Below are positions 13,164 to 21,006 of a stretch of DNA of 21,154 nt, piece by piece; position 1 is the first letter of the stretch, and every line of letters starts with the position of its first letter. The translations under genes and the position numbers were made by a program. Source of the stretch: Clostridiales bacterium. GTDB lineage: Bacteria > Bacillota > Clostridia > Oscillospirales > Oscillospiraceae. The DNA lies in contig JAHZBA010000039.1 of assembly GCA_019423635.1 (NCBI GenBank), forward strand, positions 1 through 21,154. The letters run 5' to 3'. Under the pieces are notes generated by a model that saw only the letters and a list, made by a program, of their open reading frames with translations, had not been told where the DNA came from and did no database searches.

Positions 13164-13646
13164 ATGGAAATCCGTACCGCAGCCCTGTCCGACCTCCCCG
13201 CCCTGGCGGCCGTGGAGGCCGCCTGCTTCCCTCCCGCCGAGGCCGCCACGGAGGCGGAGCTGGCCGCCCGCCTGGCCGTCTACCCCGGCCACTTCTGGCT
13301 GTTGGAGGACCGGAACACCCTGGTCAGCTTCGTGGACGGTCTGGTCACCGACGAGCCCATTCTCCGGGACGAGATGTTTGCCGACGCCTCCTTCCACAAC
13401 GAGGAGGGCGCCTGGCAGATGATCTTCGGCGTCAACACCCTGCCCGCCTACCGCCGCCGGGGCTGCGCCGGAAGGCTCCTTCGCCGGGTGATCGCCGACT
13501 CCCGCCGGCAGGGGCGCAGAGGCTGCGTCCTCACCTGCAAGGAGGCCCTGGTCCACTACTATGCCGCCTTCGGCTTTGAAAACGAAGGCCTCTCCGCCTC
13601 GGTTCACGGCGGGGCGGTCTGGTATGATATGCGGCTGACATTTTGA
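13164..13646 (+). CDS. GNAT-family N-acetyltransferase
   Basis: The product is 160 aa. These enzymes move acetyl from acetyl-CoA to an amine. The acetyl-CoA loop is in VNTLPAYRRRGCAGRLLRRV (about residues 89-108), with the RRRGCAG (R-x-x-G-x-G/A) core. HYYAAFGFENEG near the C-terminus is the usual motif-B region. The N-terminal part (MEIRTAALSDLPALAAVEAA) is a standard GNAT start, and the whole resembles AANAT-like acetyltransferases. The start at 13164 has GTGAGGAG just upstream; an in-frame ATG at 13122 overlaps the minus-strand promoter and lacks a ribosome site. The substrate is unknown. Its promoter is not obvious. A TTGCGT/TATAAT pair on the plus strand inside repeat copy 2 could serve it. 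Confidence 0.9.
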   Translation: MEIRTAALSDLPALAAVEAACFPPAEAATEAELAARLAVYPGHFWLLEDRNTLVSFVDGLVTDEPILRDEMFADASFHNEEGAWQMIFGVNTLPAYRRRGCAGRLLRRVIADSRRQGRRGCVLTCKEALVHYYAAFGFENEGLSASVHGGAVWYDMRLTF

Positions 13647-13663
13647 GAAAGGGGGAATCCGTC

Positions 13664-13786
13664 ATGTCCAGACAGTCCGGAAAAAAGAATTTCTTCGCCG
13701 CAGGGCTGGGGATTCTGGCTGCCGCCGCCTGCCTTTGTCTCAAGGGCCTCAAGCAGGTGGACCAGCGCCTGAAAAAGAAATCCTAG
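13664..13786 (+). CDS. 40-aa single-pass membrane peptide
   Basis: This small ORF has a strong ribosome site (GAAAGGGGG, 13647-13655) and lies 17 bp after the GNAT stop. The product has a basic start (MSRQSGKKN), one hydrophobic segment at about residues 10-26 (FFAAGLGILAAAACLCL) and a basic tail (QVDQRLKKKS). The shape is that of a small membrane protein, function unknown. Short length limits certainty, but start signal, spacing and topology all fit a real gene. Confidence 0.6.
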   Translation: MSRQSGKKNFFAAGLGILAAAACLCLKGLKQVDQRLKKKS

Positions 13787-13834
13787 CTCCGCCCCTCGGA
13801 GGCAGGAGCGCTCTCCCCGCCGCCTTATCCCCTC

Positions 13835-14071
13835 TCAGACCTCAACCGCCTTCTCCTGGTCCCCCTCTTCGGAGAACATACAGACAATCGGCTCGTTCAA
13901 AGCATCCGCAATGCGGGACAGCGCCTCCAGCGTGGGGTTGGCCTCGCCGTGCTCTATGGAGCGCAGATAGGATACGCTCATCTCCGCATTCAGCGCCAGC
14001 TGTTCCTGCGTGAGCTTCTTCCGCTTTCGCAGCAGAACGATCTTTCGACCAATGATCTCATAAATCGACAT
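13835..14071 (-). CDS. XRE/Cro-type helix-turn-helix regulator
   Basis: The protein is 78 aa, nearly all one HTH_3 domain: IGRKIVLLRKRKKLTQEQLA, then AEMSVSYLRSIEHGEANPT and LEALSRIADALN. The order of helices and the RKRKKLTQEQLA and S...I..GE..PTL.. pattern are typical. The minus-strand start at 14071 has AGGAGGGAG upstream. A longer in-frame version from 14332 would run through spacer hairpins and is not used. A 12-bp perfect palindrome lies 27 bp before the start and may be its own operator. There is no partner toxin or phage gene beside it. Confidence 0.9.
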   Translation of the reverse strand: MSIYEIIGRKIVLLRKRKKLTQEQLALNAEMSVSYLRSIEHGEANPTLEALSRIADALNEPIVCMFSEEGDQEKAVEV

Positions 14072-14097
14072 GTATCTCCCTCCTGTTCTAAAGAATA

Positions 14098-14109
14098 GGA
14101 AATATTTCC
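14098..14109. promoter_or_regulatory. Possible operator upstream of the XRE gene
   Basis: GGAAATATTTCC is a perfect 12-bp palindrome. A third ATTTCC half-site follows after CAAC on the plus strand (near 14114-14119). It sits in the leader of the XRE gene, where an autoregulator usually binds. No protein evidence is possible here. Confidence 0.4.
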
Positions 14110-14160
14110 CAACATTTCCAGATGATATATTGGCGGTTAATACATTTTTTCGGTCCGGCG

Positions 14161-14320
14161 CCCTGCCGCCGGCAGGCGGAAGTATCTCACGCGCAGATCT
14201 CGGGCAGGGGCGAAGCTGTGTGTCCGCCCTTCTTTCGGGGCCCCGGAACTCCCTGGCGGAGGGCGGACATACCGGTCCGCTCCTGCCCCTTTCCAAATGC
14301 GCGCCGGGAACCTTCCCGGC
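14161..14320. other. Cluster of GC-rich inverted repeats between XRE and thiN
   Basis: No gene is seen in the 441-bp spacer, but it is dense with inverted repeats. These are CCTGCCG/CGGCAGG at 14162-14176, GGGCAGG/CCTGCCC at 14202-14208 and 14282-14288, and TGTCCGCCCT/AGGGCGGACA at 14221-14230 and 14260-14269. A palindrome CGGGGCCCCG at 14236-14245 is the tip of the last two, and GCCGGGAA/TTCCCGGC lies at 14303-14320. It may be DNA repeats or a structured transcript ending at the terminator 14376-14407. Confidence 0.5.
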
Positions 14321-14331
14321 AGGTCTTCCCA

Positions 14332-14360
14332 TTGCGCCGCACCGGGAATTGTGTTATTGT
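14332..14360 (+). promoter_or_regulatory. Possible promoter of thiN
   Basis: TTGCGC (14332-14337), a 17-bp spacer and TATTGT (14355-14360). It is moderate in quality. A start near 14367 would be followed at once by the hairpin-terminator at 14376, about 145 nt ahead of the thiN ATG. Confidence 0.45.
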
Positions 14361-14375
14361 AAAGATCATTTCACA

Positions 14376-14407
14376 GCCGCCGGAGTCTGCTCCGACGCGG
14401 CTTTTTT
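14376..14407 (+). terminator. Intrinsic terminator in the thiN leader
   Basis: GCCGC-CGGAG (14376-14385), a TCTG loop, CTCCG (14390-14394), a two-base bulge and GCGGC (14397-14401), then six T. On the plus strand it ends either a transcript from the hairpin-rich spacer or the short thiN leader (attenuation). A second stem, AGCACCG/CGGTGCT (14418-14424 with 14453-14459), follows before thiN. Confidence 0.75.
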
Positions 14408-14512
14408 CGCAAAACCGAGCACCGAAAATCCGGGCTTCCCTCCAAACGGCCCCGGTGCTGTATCTGGAGGTTCCAAAACAACGTCTGAAAAATTCGCTCT
14501 GGGAGGCGCTTT

Positions 14513-15145
14513 ATGACCGGTTTTATTTTTGCCGCCGGAACCTTTTACGGTCTGCGGGAGATCCCTGCCCCCGGCGACCTGGTGATCGCCGCAGACGCCG
14601 GCTACCGGATCTGCCGGAGTCTGGATCTGGTTCCGGACCTTCTGCTGGGGGACTTTGACTCCATGGATCAGCCGGCGGACTTCCCCAACGTCCTCCGCGT
14701 CCCGGTGGAAAAGGACGACACCGACACCATGCTGGCCGTCAAAACGGCCCTGGAACAGGGCTGCGGCACGGTACACCTCTACGGGGCCACCGGCGGGCGG
14801 CGGCTGGACCACACCCTGGCCAATCTCCAGGCCCTGCTGTACCTCCGCCGCCACGGGGCCAGAGGATACCTCCACGACAATGACTTCCTCTGGACGGTCA
14901 TCGAAAACGAATCCCTCACCATCCGGCGGACGGTGGAATGGGGTCTCTTCTCCGCCTTCTGCCTGGGGGACCGGGCCGAGGGCGTGGACGAGGAGGGGTT
15001 CCAGTACCCCCTCCGGGACGCCGTGCTGACGCCGGACTTCCCCATCGGGGTCAGCAACCACATTCTGGAGCCCTCTGCCACCGTGACCGTCCGCCGGGGC
15101 GCTCTGGCGGTGGGATGGGAGCTGCCGCCGTTATCTCCGCAATAG
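14513..15145 (+). CDS. thiN: Thiamine pyrophosphokinase
   Basis: The 210-aa cytosolic enzyme converts thiamine and ATP to thiamine diphosphate and AMP. Family motifs in order: VIAADAGYR (24-32), PDLLLGDFDSMD (41-52, metal and ATP site), EKDDTDTMLA (66-75) and GATGGRRLDHTLANL (91-105) in the catalytic domain. The C-terminal thiamine-binding beta domain contains IGVSN (178-182). Length is usual for bacteria (about 205-215). GGGAGG shortly before the ATG sets the start. No TPP riboswitch consensus is visible upstream, fitting a salvage enzyme under other control. It is alone, without other thiamine genes, and the downstream hydroxylase has its own promoter. Confidence 0.93.
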   Translation: MTGFIFAAGTFYGLREIPAPGDLVIAADAGYRICRSLDLVPDLLLGDFDSMDQPADFPNVLRVPVEKDDTDTMLAVKTALEQGCGTVHLYGATGGRRLDHTLANLQALLYLRRHGARGYLHDNDFLWTVIENESLTIRRTVEWGLFSAFCLGDRAEGVDEEGFQYPLRDAVLTPDFPIGVSNHILEPSATVTVRRGALAVGWELPPLSPQ

Positions 15146-15170
15146 AATCACGAAACTGTACAGAATTGCA

Positions 15171-15224
15171 TTGCAGTTTTCGGTGAAATATTGTATAATA
15201 AGCAAAATAAAAGGTTGACCTTTT
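15171..15224 (+). promoter_or_regulatory. Promoter and inverted repeat upstream of the fused molybdenum hydroxylase
   Basis: The promoter is TTGCAG (15171-15176), a 17-bp spacer and TATAAT (15194-15199). Just after the expected start lies a perfect inverted repeat, AAAAGGT-TG-ACCTTTT (15209-15224). Its place, overlapping the first transcribed bases, suits a repressor operator. It could also be a small RNA hairpin. Confidence 0.65.
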
Positions 15225-15244
15225 GCCTGAAAGGGGGCAGGGCA

Positions 15245-17794
15245 ATGTCCACATTTACCGTAAACGGCCATCAGGTCACCGCGGAGCGCAATCAGAAGCT
15301 GCTGCGCTTTCTGCGGGACGAGCTGCGCCTGACCTCCGTGAAGGACGGGTGCAGCGAGGGCGCCTGCGGCACCTGTACGGTGCTGGTGGACGGCAAGCCC
15401 ACCCGGGCCTGCGTCCCCCAGACCGACAAGCTGGAGGGAAAGGCCGTCCTCACGGTGGAGGGGCTCAGCGCCTTTGAAAAAGAGGTCTATACCTGCGCCT
15501 TCGGCAGGGCCGGGGCGGTACAGTGCGGCTTCTGCATCCCCGGCATGGTGCTGTGCGCCAAGGGACTGCTGGACCAGAATCCCAACCCCACCCGGGCCGA
15601 GGCCGCCTACGCCATTCGGAACAACATCTGCCGCTGCACGGGCTATGTAAAGATCATCGACGCCATCCTGCTTGCGGCGGAGCTGCTGCGCTCCGGCCAG
15701 GTTCCCCCACCGCCCGCGGACTGGTCCCTGGGGGCCAGGGTGCCCAGAATTGACGTGGCGGAGAAGGTGACGGGCAGCGGCCTCTATCCTGACGACGTAT
15801 ACCTGGACGGAATGCTCTATGCCAGCGCCGTCCGGTCCCAATATCCCAGGGCCAGGGTGCTGGCCATCCACACGGAGGCGGCCAGGGCCCTGCCCGGCGT
15901 GGCCGGCGTGTTCACCGCCGCGGACGTGCCGGGGCAGAACAAGGTGGGCCACTTGAAAAAGGACTGGGACACCATGATCCCCGTGGGGGGCGTCACCCAC
16001 TACCTGGGAGACGCCGTGTGCCTGGTGGCCGCCGAGACGCCGGAGATCCTGGCCCGGGCCAAGGCGCTGGTGCAGGTGGACTACGAGGAGCTCCCCTGTG
16101 TCCGCAGCCCCCGGGAGGCCATGCTCCCCGACGCCCCGCTGGTCCACCGGGACGGGAACCTGCTGGCCCACAAGCACATCCAGCGGGGCAACCCGGCCGA
16201 GGCAATCGCAAAGTCGAAGCACGTGCTCACGCAGCGCTTCTCCACCCCCTGGACGGAGCACGCCTTCCTGGAGCCGGAGTGCGCCGTGGCGCAGCCGGAT
16301 GGAGACGGGGTCCTGGTGCTCTCCACGGATCAGGGGACCTATGACACCCAGCAGGAGATCTGCGGGATGCTGGGACTGCCGGCGGAGCTGGTGAAGGTCC
16401 GCAACTGCCTGGTGGGCGGGGGCTTTGGGGGCAAGGAGGACGTCACCGTCCAGCACCACGCGGCCCTGATCGCCTATCTGCTCAAGCGGGCGGTGAAGGT
16501 AAAGCTCACCCGGGCGGAGAGCCTTTTGATTCACCCCAAGCGCCACCCCATGGAGATGGAGTTCTCCCTGGGGTGCGATGAAAACGGGATCATCCAGGGC
16601 GTGGCCGCGGAGGTCATCGCCGACACGGGGGCCTACGCCTCCCTGGGCGGGCCGGTGCTGGAGCGGGCCTGCACCCACGCGGCGGGGCCCTACAACTACC
16701 AGAACTTTGAGATCGACGGCTGGGCCTACTACACCAACAACCCCCCCGCCGGGGCCTTCCGGGGCTTCGGCGTCACCCAGACGTGCTTTTGCATCGAGAG
16801 TCTCCTCAATCAGATGGCGGACCTGGTGGGCATCTCCCCCTGGGAGATCCGCTGGCGCAACGCCATCCGCCCGGGGCAGGAGCTGCCCAACGGCCAGATT
16901 GTGGATGACTCCACCGGCCTTGCGGAGACCCTGGAGGCAGTGAAGCCCTACTACGACCAGGCCAAATACGCAGGGCTGGCCTGCGCCATGAAGAACGCCG
17001 GCGTCGGCGTGGGCATCCCGGACACAGGCCGGGTGCGGCTGACGGTGGAGGCGGGCCGGGTCCATATCCGGGCCGGCGCCTCCTGCATCGGCCAGGGGCT
17101 GGGCACGGTGCTGACCCAGATGGTCTGCACCCAGACGGGGCTGCGGCCGGAGCAGGTGGTTTACGAGCGCTCCGACACGGCCACCTCCCCGGACTCCGGC
17201 ACCACCTCCGGGTCCCGGCAGACCCTTTTCACCGGCGAGGCCTGCCGCCGGGCCTGCGGGGAGCTGAAAAAGGCTCTGACCGAGCAGAGCCTGGACGATT
17301 TGAACGGCCGGGAGTTCTACGGGGAGTATCTGGGCAAGACCGACCCTCTGGGGGCGGACGTGCCCAACCCCGTCAGCCATATCGCCTACGGCTACGCCAC
17401 CCAGGTGTGCATCCTGGGAGAGGACGGCCGTCTGGAGCGGATCGTGGCGGCCCACGACGTGGGCAGGGCGGTGAATCCTTTGTCAGTAGAGGGGCAGATC
17501 GAAGGCGGGGTGGTGATGTCTCTGGGCTATGCCCTGACGGAGCGCTATCCCCTGGAGGAGTGCCGGCCCACGGCAAAATTCGGCACCCTGGGCCTGTTCC
17601 GGGCAACACAGATTCCGGAGATCACCCCCATCATTGTGGAAAAGCCGGGGCTGAACGTGGCCTGCGGGGCCATCGGCATCGGGGAGATCACGTCGATTCC
17701 CACGGCCCCCGCCGTGGCGGACGCGTACTTCCGGTATGACGGACGGTTCCGCACCAGCCTGCCCCTGGAGGGCACGCCTTACACCCGGAAATGA
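15245..17794 (+). CDS. Fused [2Fe-2S]/molybdopterin hydroxylase, selenium-dependent xanthine dehydrogenase type
   Basis: The 849-aa protein belongs to the xanthine oxidase family and hydroxylates a heterocycle or aldehyde using water. Residues 1-155 carry two [2Fe-2S] clusters: Cys36, 41, 44 and 56 (GCSEGACGTCTV) and Cys94, 97, 129 and 131 (CGFCIPGM, CRCTGY). The rest is the molybdopterin part: GGGFGGKED, GAFRGFGVTQ, GQGLGTVLTQ and the C-terminal GIGEITSIP with the likely catalytic Glu. No FAD domain is present, so electrons must pass to another protein. The fused layout, size and a MocA/YgfJ neighbour match the selenium-dependent Mo hydroxylase group; selenium there is a labile ligand and is not visible in DNA. 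The start at 15245 follows AAAGGGGG. An alternative identity is a Mop-like aldehyde oxidoreductase. Confidence 0.88.
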   Translation: MSTFTVNGHQVTAERNQKLLRFLRDELRLTSVKDGCSEGACGTCTVLVDGKPTRACVPQTDKLEGKAVLTVEGLSAFEKEVYTCAFGRAGAVQCGFCIPGMVLCAKGLLDQNPNPTRAEAAYAIRNNICRCTGYVKIIDAILLAAELLRSGQVPPPPADWSLGARVPRIDVAEKVTGSGLYPDDVYLDGMLYASAVRSQYPRARVLAIHTEAARALPGVAGVFTAADVPGQNKVGHLKKDWDTMIPVGGVTHYLGDAVCLVAAETPEILARAKALVQVDYEELPCVRSPREAMLPDAPLVHRDGNLLAHKHIQRGNPAEAIAKSKHVLTQRFSTPWTEHAFLEPECAVAQPDGDGVLVLSTDQGTYDTQQEICGMLGLPAELVKVRNCLVGGGFGGKEDVTVQHHAALIAYLLKRAVKVKLTRAESLLIHPKRHPMEMEFSLGCDENGIIQGVAAEVIADTGAYASLGGPVLERACTHAAGPYNYQNFEIDGWAYYTNNPPAGAFRGFGVTQTCFCIESLLNQMADLVGISPWEIRWRNAIRPGQELPNGQIVDDSTGLAETLEAVKPYYDQAKYAGLACAMKNAGVGVGIPDTGRVRLTVEAGRVHIRAGASCIGQGLGTVLTQMVCTQTGLRPEQVVYERSDTATSPDSGTTSGSRQTLFTGEACRRACGELKKALTEQSLDDLNGREFYGEYLGKTDPLGADVPNPVSHIAYGYATQVCILGEDGRLERIVAAHDVGRAVNPLSVEGQIEGGVVMSLGYALTERYPLEECRPTAKFGTLGLFRATQIPEITPIIVEKPGLNVACGAIGIGEITSIPTAPAVADAYFRYDGRFRTSLPLEGTPYTRK

Positions 17795-17810
17795 CACCGG
17801 CCCGGCTCTC

Positions 17811-18392
17811 TCACCGGTTTCGGCTCCGGAGAGCTGCCAGGGCCTCCGGCGTGTCCACATCCGTCAGCTCCTCCGCCGGAACCTCGAAAAGCCGCAGGTC
17901 CTCCCCGCAGCGCCGGATGACGGTGTTTCCGCCGTGGTCCTCCGTCAGCTCCAGCAGCGCCGGGAAGAGGCGGGCGGGGAAGATACAGGGATTGCCCCGG
18001 ACGCCCCCATGGGCCAGAGCCGCCAGCCTGTCCGGCCGCTCCTGCCAGAAGCGGATCAGAGCCGCCACGCTCTCCCGCCGCAGAAGGGGCTGGTCGCTGA
18101 CCAGAAACAACGCGCCCGCGCAGTCCCCCAAAGCGGAGAGGCCCAGCGCAATGGTGCGGCTGATGCCATACTCCGGATGGACATTTTCCACCGCCCGGAA
18201 CCCAAAATTCCGGGCCAGCGCCATCACCTCCGGATACTGGGTGACCACGGCCACCGTCTCCAGCAGCTCCCCCGGCACCGCCTCCAGGGCCCGGAGAATC
18301 AGGCTCCGGCCGTCCAGCTCCGCCGCCAGCTTATTGTCTCCAAAGCGCCGGGCATTTCCCGACGCCATCACGACACAGCCCAGTCTCTGCAT
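17811..18392 (-). CDS. mocA: MocA/YgfJ-type molybdenum cofactor cytidylyltransferase
   Basis: The protein is 193 aa from the ATG at 18392, which has AAAGGGGTG on the minus strand eight bases away. A GTG nine bases further upstream lacks such spacing. The NTP-binding loop is VMASGNARRFGDNKL near the start, a variant of the LAAG.G.RMG..K loop. LFLVSDQPLL carries the metal-binding D-Q-P, GVRGNPCIFP follows, and the end is LTDVDTPEALAAL. MocA makes molybdopterin cytosine dinucleotide, and YgfJ-type homologues mature molybdenum hydroxylases. It lies between two such enzymes but on the opposite strand, only 16 bp from the stop of the first. Its promoter would lie in the 325-bp spacer shared with the next gene. 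Confidence 0.88.
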   Translation of the reverse strand: MQRLGCVVMASGNARRFGDNKLAAELDGRSLILRALEAVPGELLETVAVVTQYPEVMALARNFGFRAVENVHPEYGISRTIALGLSALGDCAGALFLVSDQPLLRRESVAALIRFWQERPDRLAALAHGGVRGNPCIFPARLFPALLELTEDHGGNTVIRRCGEDLRLFEVPAEELTDVDTPEALAALRSRNR

Positions 18393-18717
18393 ACACAACA
18401 CCCCTTTGTCTCAGGAATCGCACCCGGAAATCATTTCGCCTCCGGCGCCCGCTCCGTCTGACAGGAACGGCGTTTCCCGGTCCGGCGCCGGAGCTCTCAT
18501 GGGGCAATCAGGGGACAATGCCCCATCCCCGGCCGCCTCCATCTGTCAGAATCCCCGGTGCCCGGCGGGCCAGGCGCCTCCGACCGCACAGCCGGGGCTG
18601 TGGTTTTGGCGGCAGCAGACGGGCCCTGCCCGCCTCCGCAGAACCGGTGCCGGCAATTCCGGATGCCGGCTTATAGTATATCCGATTTCCCACAAGATTG
18701 CAAAGGGAGGGACCTCT
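18393..18717. promoter_or_regulatory. Divergent control region between mocA and xdhA
   Basis: These 325 bases hold no gene. Near the right end is an inverted repeat, GCCGGCA (18649-18655) with TGCCGGC (18664-18670) and an 8-bp spacer. It is followed at once by a plausible -10, TATAGT (18672-18677), about 40 bp before the xdhA ATG. No good -35 is seen, so an activator bound at the inverted repeat is possible. No clear promoter for mocA was found. Confidence 0.45.
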
Positions 18718-21006
18718 ATGAACAACAGTGTCGGCAAGAGCATCCCCCGGGTGGACGCCTTTGACAAGGTCACCGGGCGGGCCAAATACACGGACGACCT
18801 CTGCGGGCGGGAGGCTCTGGTGGTCCGGGTCCTCCACGCCTCTATTGCCCACGGCTTTGTCAAATCCATGGACACCGCCGCGGCGGAGGCCATTCCCGGC
18901 GTGGTGAAGGTCCTCACCTGCTTTGACGTGCCGGACCGGCCCTTCCCCACGGCGGGACACCCCTGGTCCACGGACCCGGCGCATCAGGACGTGGCCGACC
19001 GGTTGCTGCTGAACCGCCACGTCCGCTACTGGGGCGACGACATCGCCGTGGTGATCGCCGAGGACGAGGTATCCGCCGCCCAGGGGATACGGGCGCTGAA
19101 GGTGGAATACGAGCCGCTGCCCTTCGTGCTGGATGTCCAGAAGGCCATGGAGGACGGCGCCCCTCAGCTCCACGAGGGCTATGACCACAACATCCTGGCC
19201 CACACCAGCCTCTCCCGGGGGGACTACGAGGCCGCCCGGCAGGAGCCGGGGCTGATCCGGGTGGAGGGCTGGTACGACACCCCCACCGTCCAGCACTGCC
19301 ACATTGAAAACCACGGATGCTTTGCCTATGAGGAGGCCGGGCGGATGGTGGTGGTCACCTCCACCCAGATCCCCCACATCATCCGCCGGGTGGTGGGGCA
19401 GGCCCTGGGCCTCCCCTGGGGAAAGGTCCGGATCATCAAGCCCTACATCGGCGGGGGCTTCGGCAACAAGCAGGACGCCCTGTATGAACCGCTGTGTGCC
19501 TGGTGCAGCCAGCAGGTGGGGGGACGGCTTGTGAAGCTGGAGTGCAGCCGGGAGGAGACCTTCGTCTCCAACCGGGTCCGCCACGCCATCCGCACCCACA
19601 TCATCTCCTACGTCCGGCCCGACGGCACCCTGACGGCCCGGAAGATCGAGTGCTTTTCCAACCAGGGGGCCTACGCCTCCCACGGCCACGGCGTGGTGGC
19701 CAAGGGCATGAACGCCTTCCCCCAGCTCTACCCCTGTCCCAACGTGGAGGGCGACGCCTGGACGGTGTATACCAACCGCCCCGCCGCGGGAGCCATGCGG
19801 GGCTACGGGATTCCCCAGGCCATGTTCGCCGGGGAGTGCCACATCGACGACATCTGTGCCGCCATCGGCATGGAGCCCCTGGCCTTCCGGCGGAAAAATC
19901 TGATGCCGGTGGGGTATCAGGACGCCTTCTCCAAAAACGAGCAGTATTTTGACAGCTTCAACCAGTGCCTGGACAAGGGCGCGGCGGCCATCGGCTACCG
20001 GCAAAAATACGAGGCCTATCAGAACCAGACCGGGCCCGTCCGGCGAGGGGTGGGCGCGGCGGCCTTCTGGTACAACACCGCCGTGTGGCCCATCTCCCTG
20101 GAGTCCTCCTCCTGCCGTCTGGTGCTGAACCAGGACGGCTCCCTCCAGTTCCAGACGGGAGAGACGGAGATCGGCCAGGGCTGCGACACCGCCTACGCCC
20201 AGATGGTGGCGGACGCCGTGGGGGTGCCGGTGGAGGATGTCCACCCGGTCTCCACCCAGGATACCGACGTCACCCCCTTCGGCACCGGGGCCTACGCCTC
20301 CCGGCAGACCTACGTGGGGGGCTTCGCCATCGTGCAGACGGCCCAGGCTCTGCGGGAGCGGATTTTACAGGTCGCCCACGAGCAGACCCGGATGCCTGTT
20401 TCCAATCTGGACCTGGTGGACGGCCAGATCGTTCGCAAGTCCGACGGGCGGGTTTTGAAGTCCCTGGGGGATCTGGCCACGGAGTGTCTCTACTCCCTGG
20501 AGTCCAGCCGGCACCTGACGGCGGAGTCCACAGCCCAGATCAAATCCAACGCCTATTCCTTCGGCTGCTCCTTTGCGGAGGTGGAGGTGGACATCCCCCT
20601 TTGCAAGGTGAAGCTCTTGAACCTGGTGAATGTCCATGACTGCGGGATTCTCATCAACCCCGCCCTGGCGGAGGCCCAGGTCCACGGGGGCATGTCCATG
20701 GCCATCGGCTACGGACTCAGCGAGGAGCTGAAATTTGACGAGAGGACCGGCAGACCCCTGAACGGAAACCTTTTGGACTACAAGCTCTCCACCACCATGG
20801 ATCATCCGTCCCTCCAGGCAGAATTTGTGGAGAATCCGGAGCCCACGAGTCCCTTTGGCACCAAGGCGCTGGGGGAGCCTCCGGCCTGCTCCGGGGCGCC
20901 GGCCATTCGAAACGCCATTTTGCAGGCCACCGGAGCGGCCATCGACTGCTGCCCCATCACGCCCCACGTCCTCTACCGGAAATTCCGGGAGGCAGGACTG
21001 ATCTGA
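18718..21006 (+). CDS. xdhA: Xanthine dehydrogenase, molybdenum-binding subunit
   Basis: The product is 762 aa from the ATG at 18718, preceded by AAAGGGAGGG; in-frame sequence upstream is a GC-driven open stretch without meaning. It starts SIPRVDAFDKVTGRAKYTDD, the usual opening of CoxL/XdhA-type subunits, without Fe-S domains. Key segments are TQIPHIIRRVVGQALGLPWG, KPYIGGGFGNKQDA, GAMRGYGIPQAMFAGE, TEIGQGCDTAYAQM, and LGEPPACSGAPAIRNA with the catalytic Glu. From memory, many of these stretches follow E. coli XdhA (YgeS, about 752 aa) closely. The enzyme oxidises purines (hypoxanthine/xanthine) and needs separate FAD and 2Fe-2S subunits; these are not in the window and may follow the repeat tract. 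MocA next door should supply its cofactor. Confidence 0.92.
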   Translation: MNNSVGKSIPRVDAFDKVTGRAKYTDDLCGREALVVRVLHASIAHGFVKSMDTAAAEAIPGVVKVLTCFDVPDRPFPTAGHPWSTDPAHQDVADRLLLNRHVRYWGDDIAVVIAEDEVSAAQGIRALKVEYEPLPFVLDVQKAMEDGAPQLHEGYDHNILAHTSLSRGDYEAARQEPGLIRVEGWYDTPTVQHCHIENHGCFAYEEAGRMVVVTSTQIPHIIRRVVGQALGLPWGKVRIIKPYIGGGFGNKQDALYEPLCAWCSQQVGGRLVKLECSREETFVSNRVRHAIRTHIISYVRPDGTLTARKIECFSNQGAYASHGHGVVAKGMNAFPQLYPCPNVEGDAWTVYTNRPAAGAMRGYGIPQAMFAGECHIDDICAAIGMEPLAFRRKNLMPVGYQDAFSKNEQYFDSFNQCLDKGAAAIGYRQKYEAYQNQTGPVRRGVGAAAFWYNTAVWPISLESSSCRLVLNQDGSLQFQTGETEIGQGCDTAYAQMVADAVGVPVEDVHPVSTQDTDVTPFGTGAYASRQTYVGGFAIVQTAQALRERILQVAHEQTRMPVSNLDLVDGQIVRKSDGRVLKSLGDLATECLYSLESSRHLTAESTAQIKSNAYSFGCSFAEVEVDIPLCKVKLLNLVNVHDCGILINPALAEAQVHGGMSMAIGYGLSEELKFDERTGRPLNGNLLDYKLSTTMDHPSLQAEFVENPEPTSPFGTKALGEPPACSGAPAIRNAILQATGAAIDCCPITPHVLYRKFREAGLI

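Noticed and set aside
14321..14512. TPP riboswitch before thiN
   Set aside because: Neither the CTGAGA nor the conserved ACCTGA thi-box segments are present. What is seen is a plain terminator and one further stem.
15131..17455. 774-codon minus-strand open frame opposite the fused hydroxylase
   Set aside because: It mirrors third-position GC bias of the true gene. The product is low-complexity, rich in Gly, His and Val, and shows no domain.
17791..18717. N-terminal extension of xdhA by about 309 codons
   Set aside because: The extension overlaps mocA on the other strand, is Arg/Ser/Pro-rich and has no ribosome site. The ATG at 18718 has a strong one and begins the family's normal N-terminus.
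18508..20244. 578-codon minus-strand open frame opposite xdhA
   Set aside because: The same GC-bias shadow effect, while the plus strand carries clear molybdenum hydroxylase motifs.
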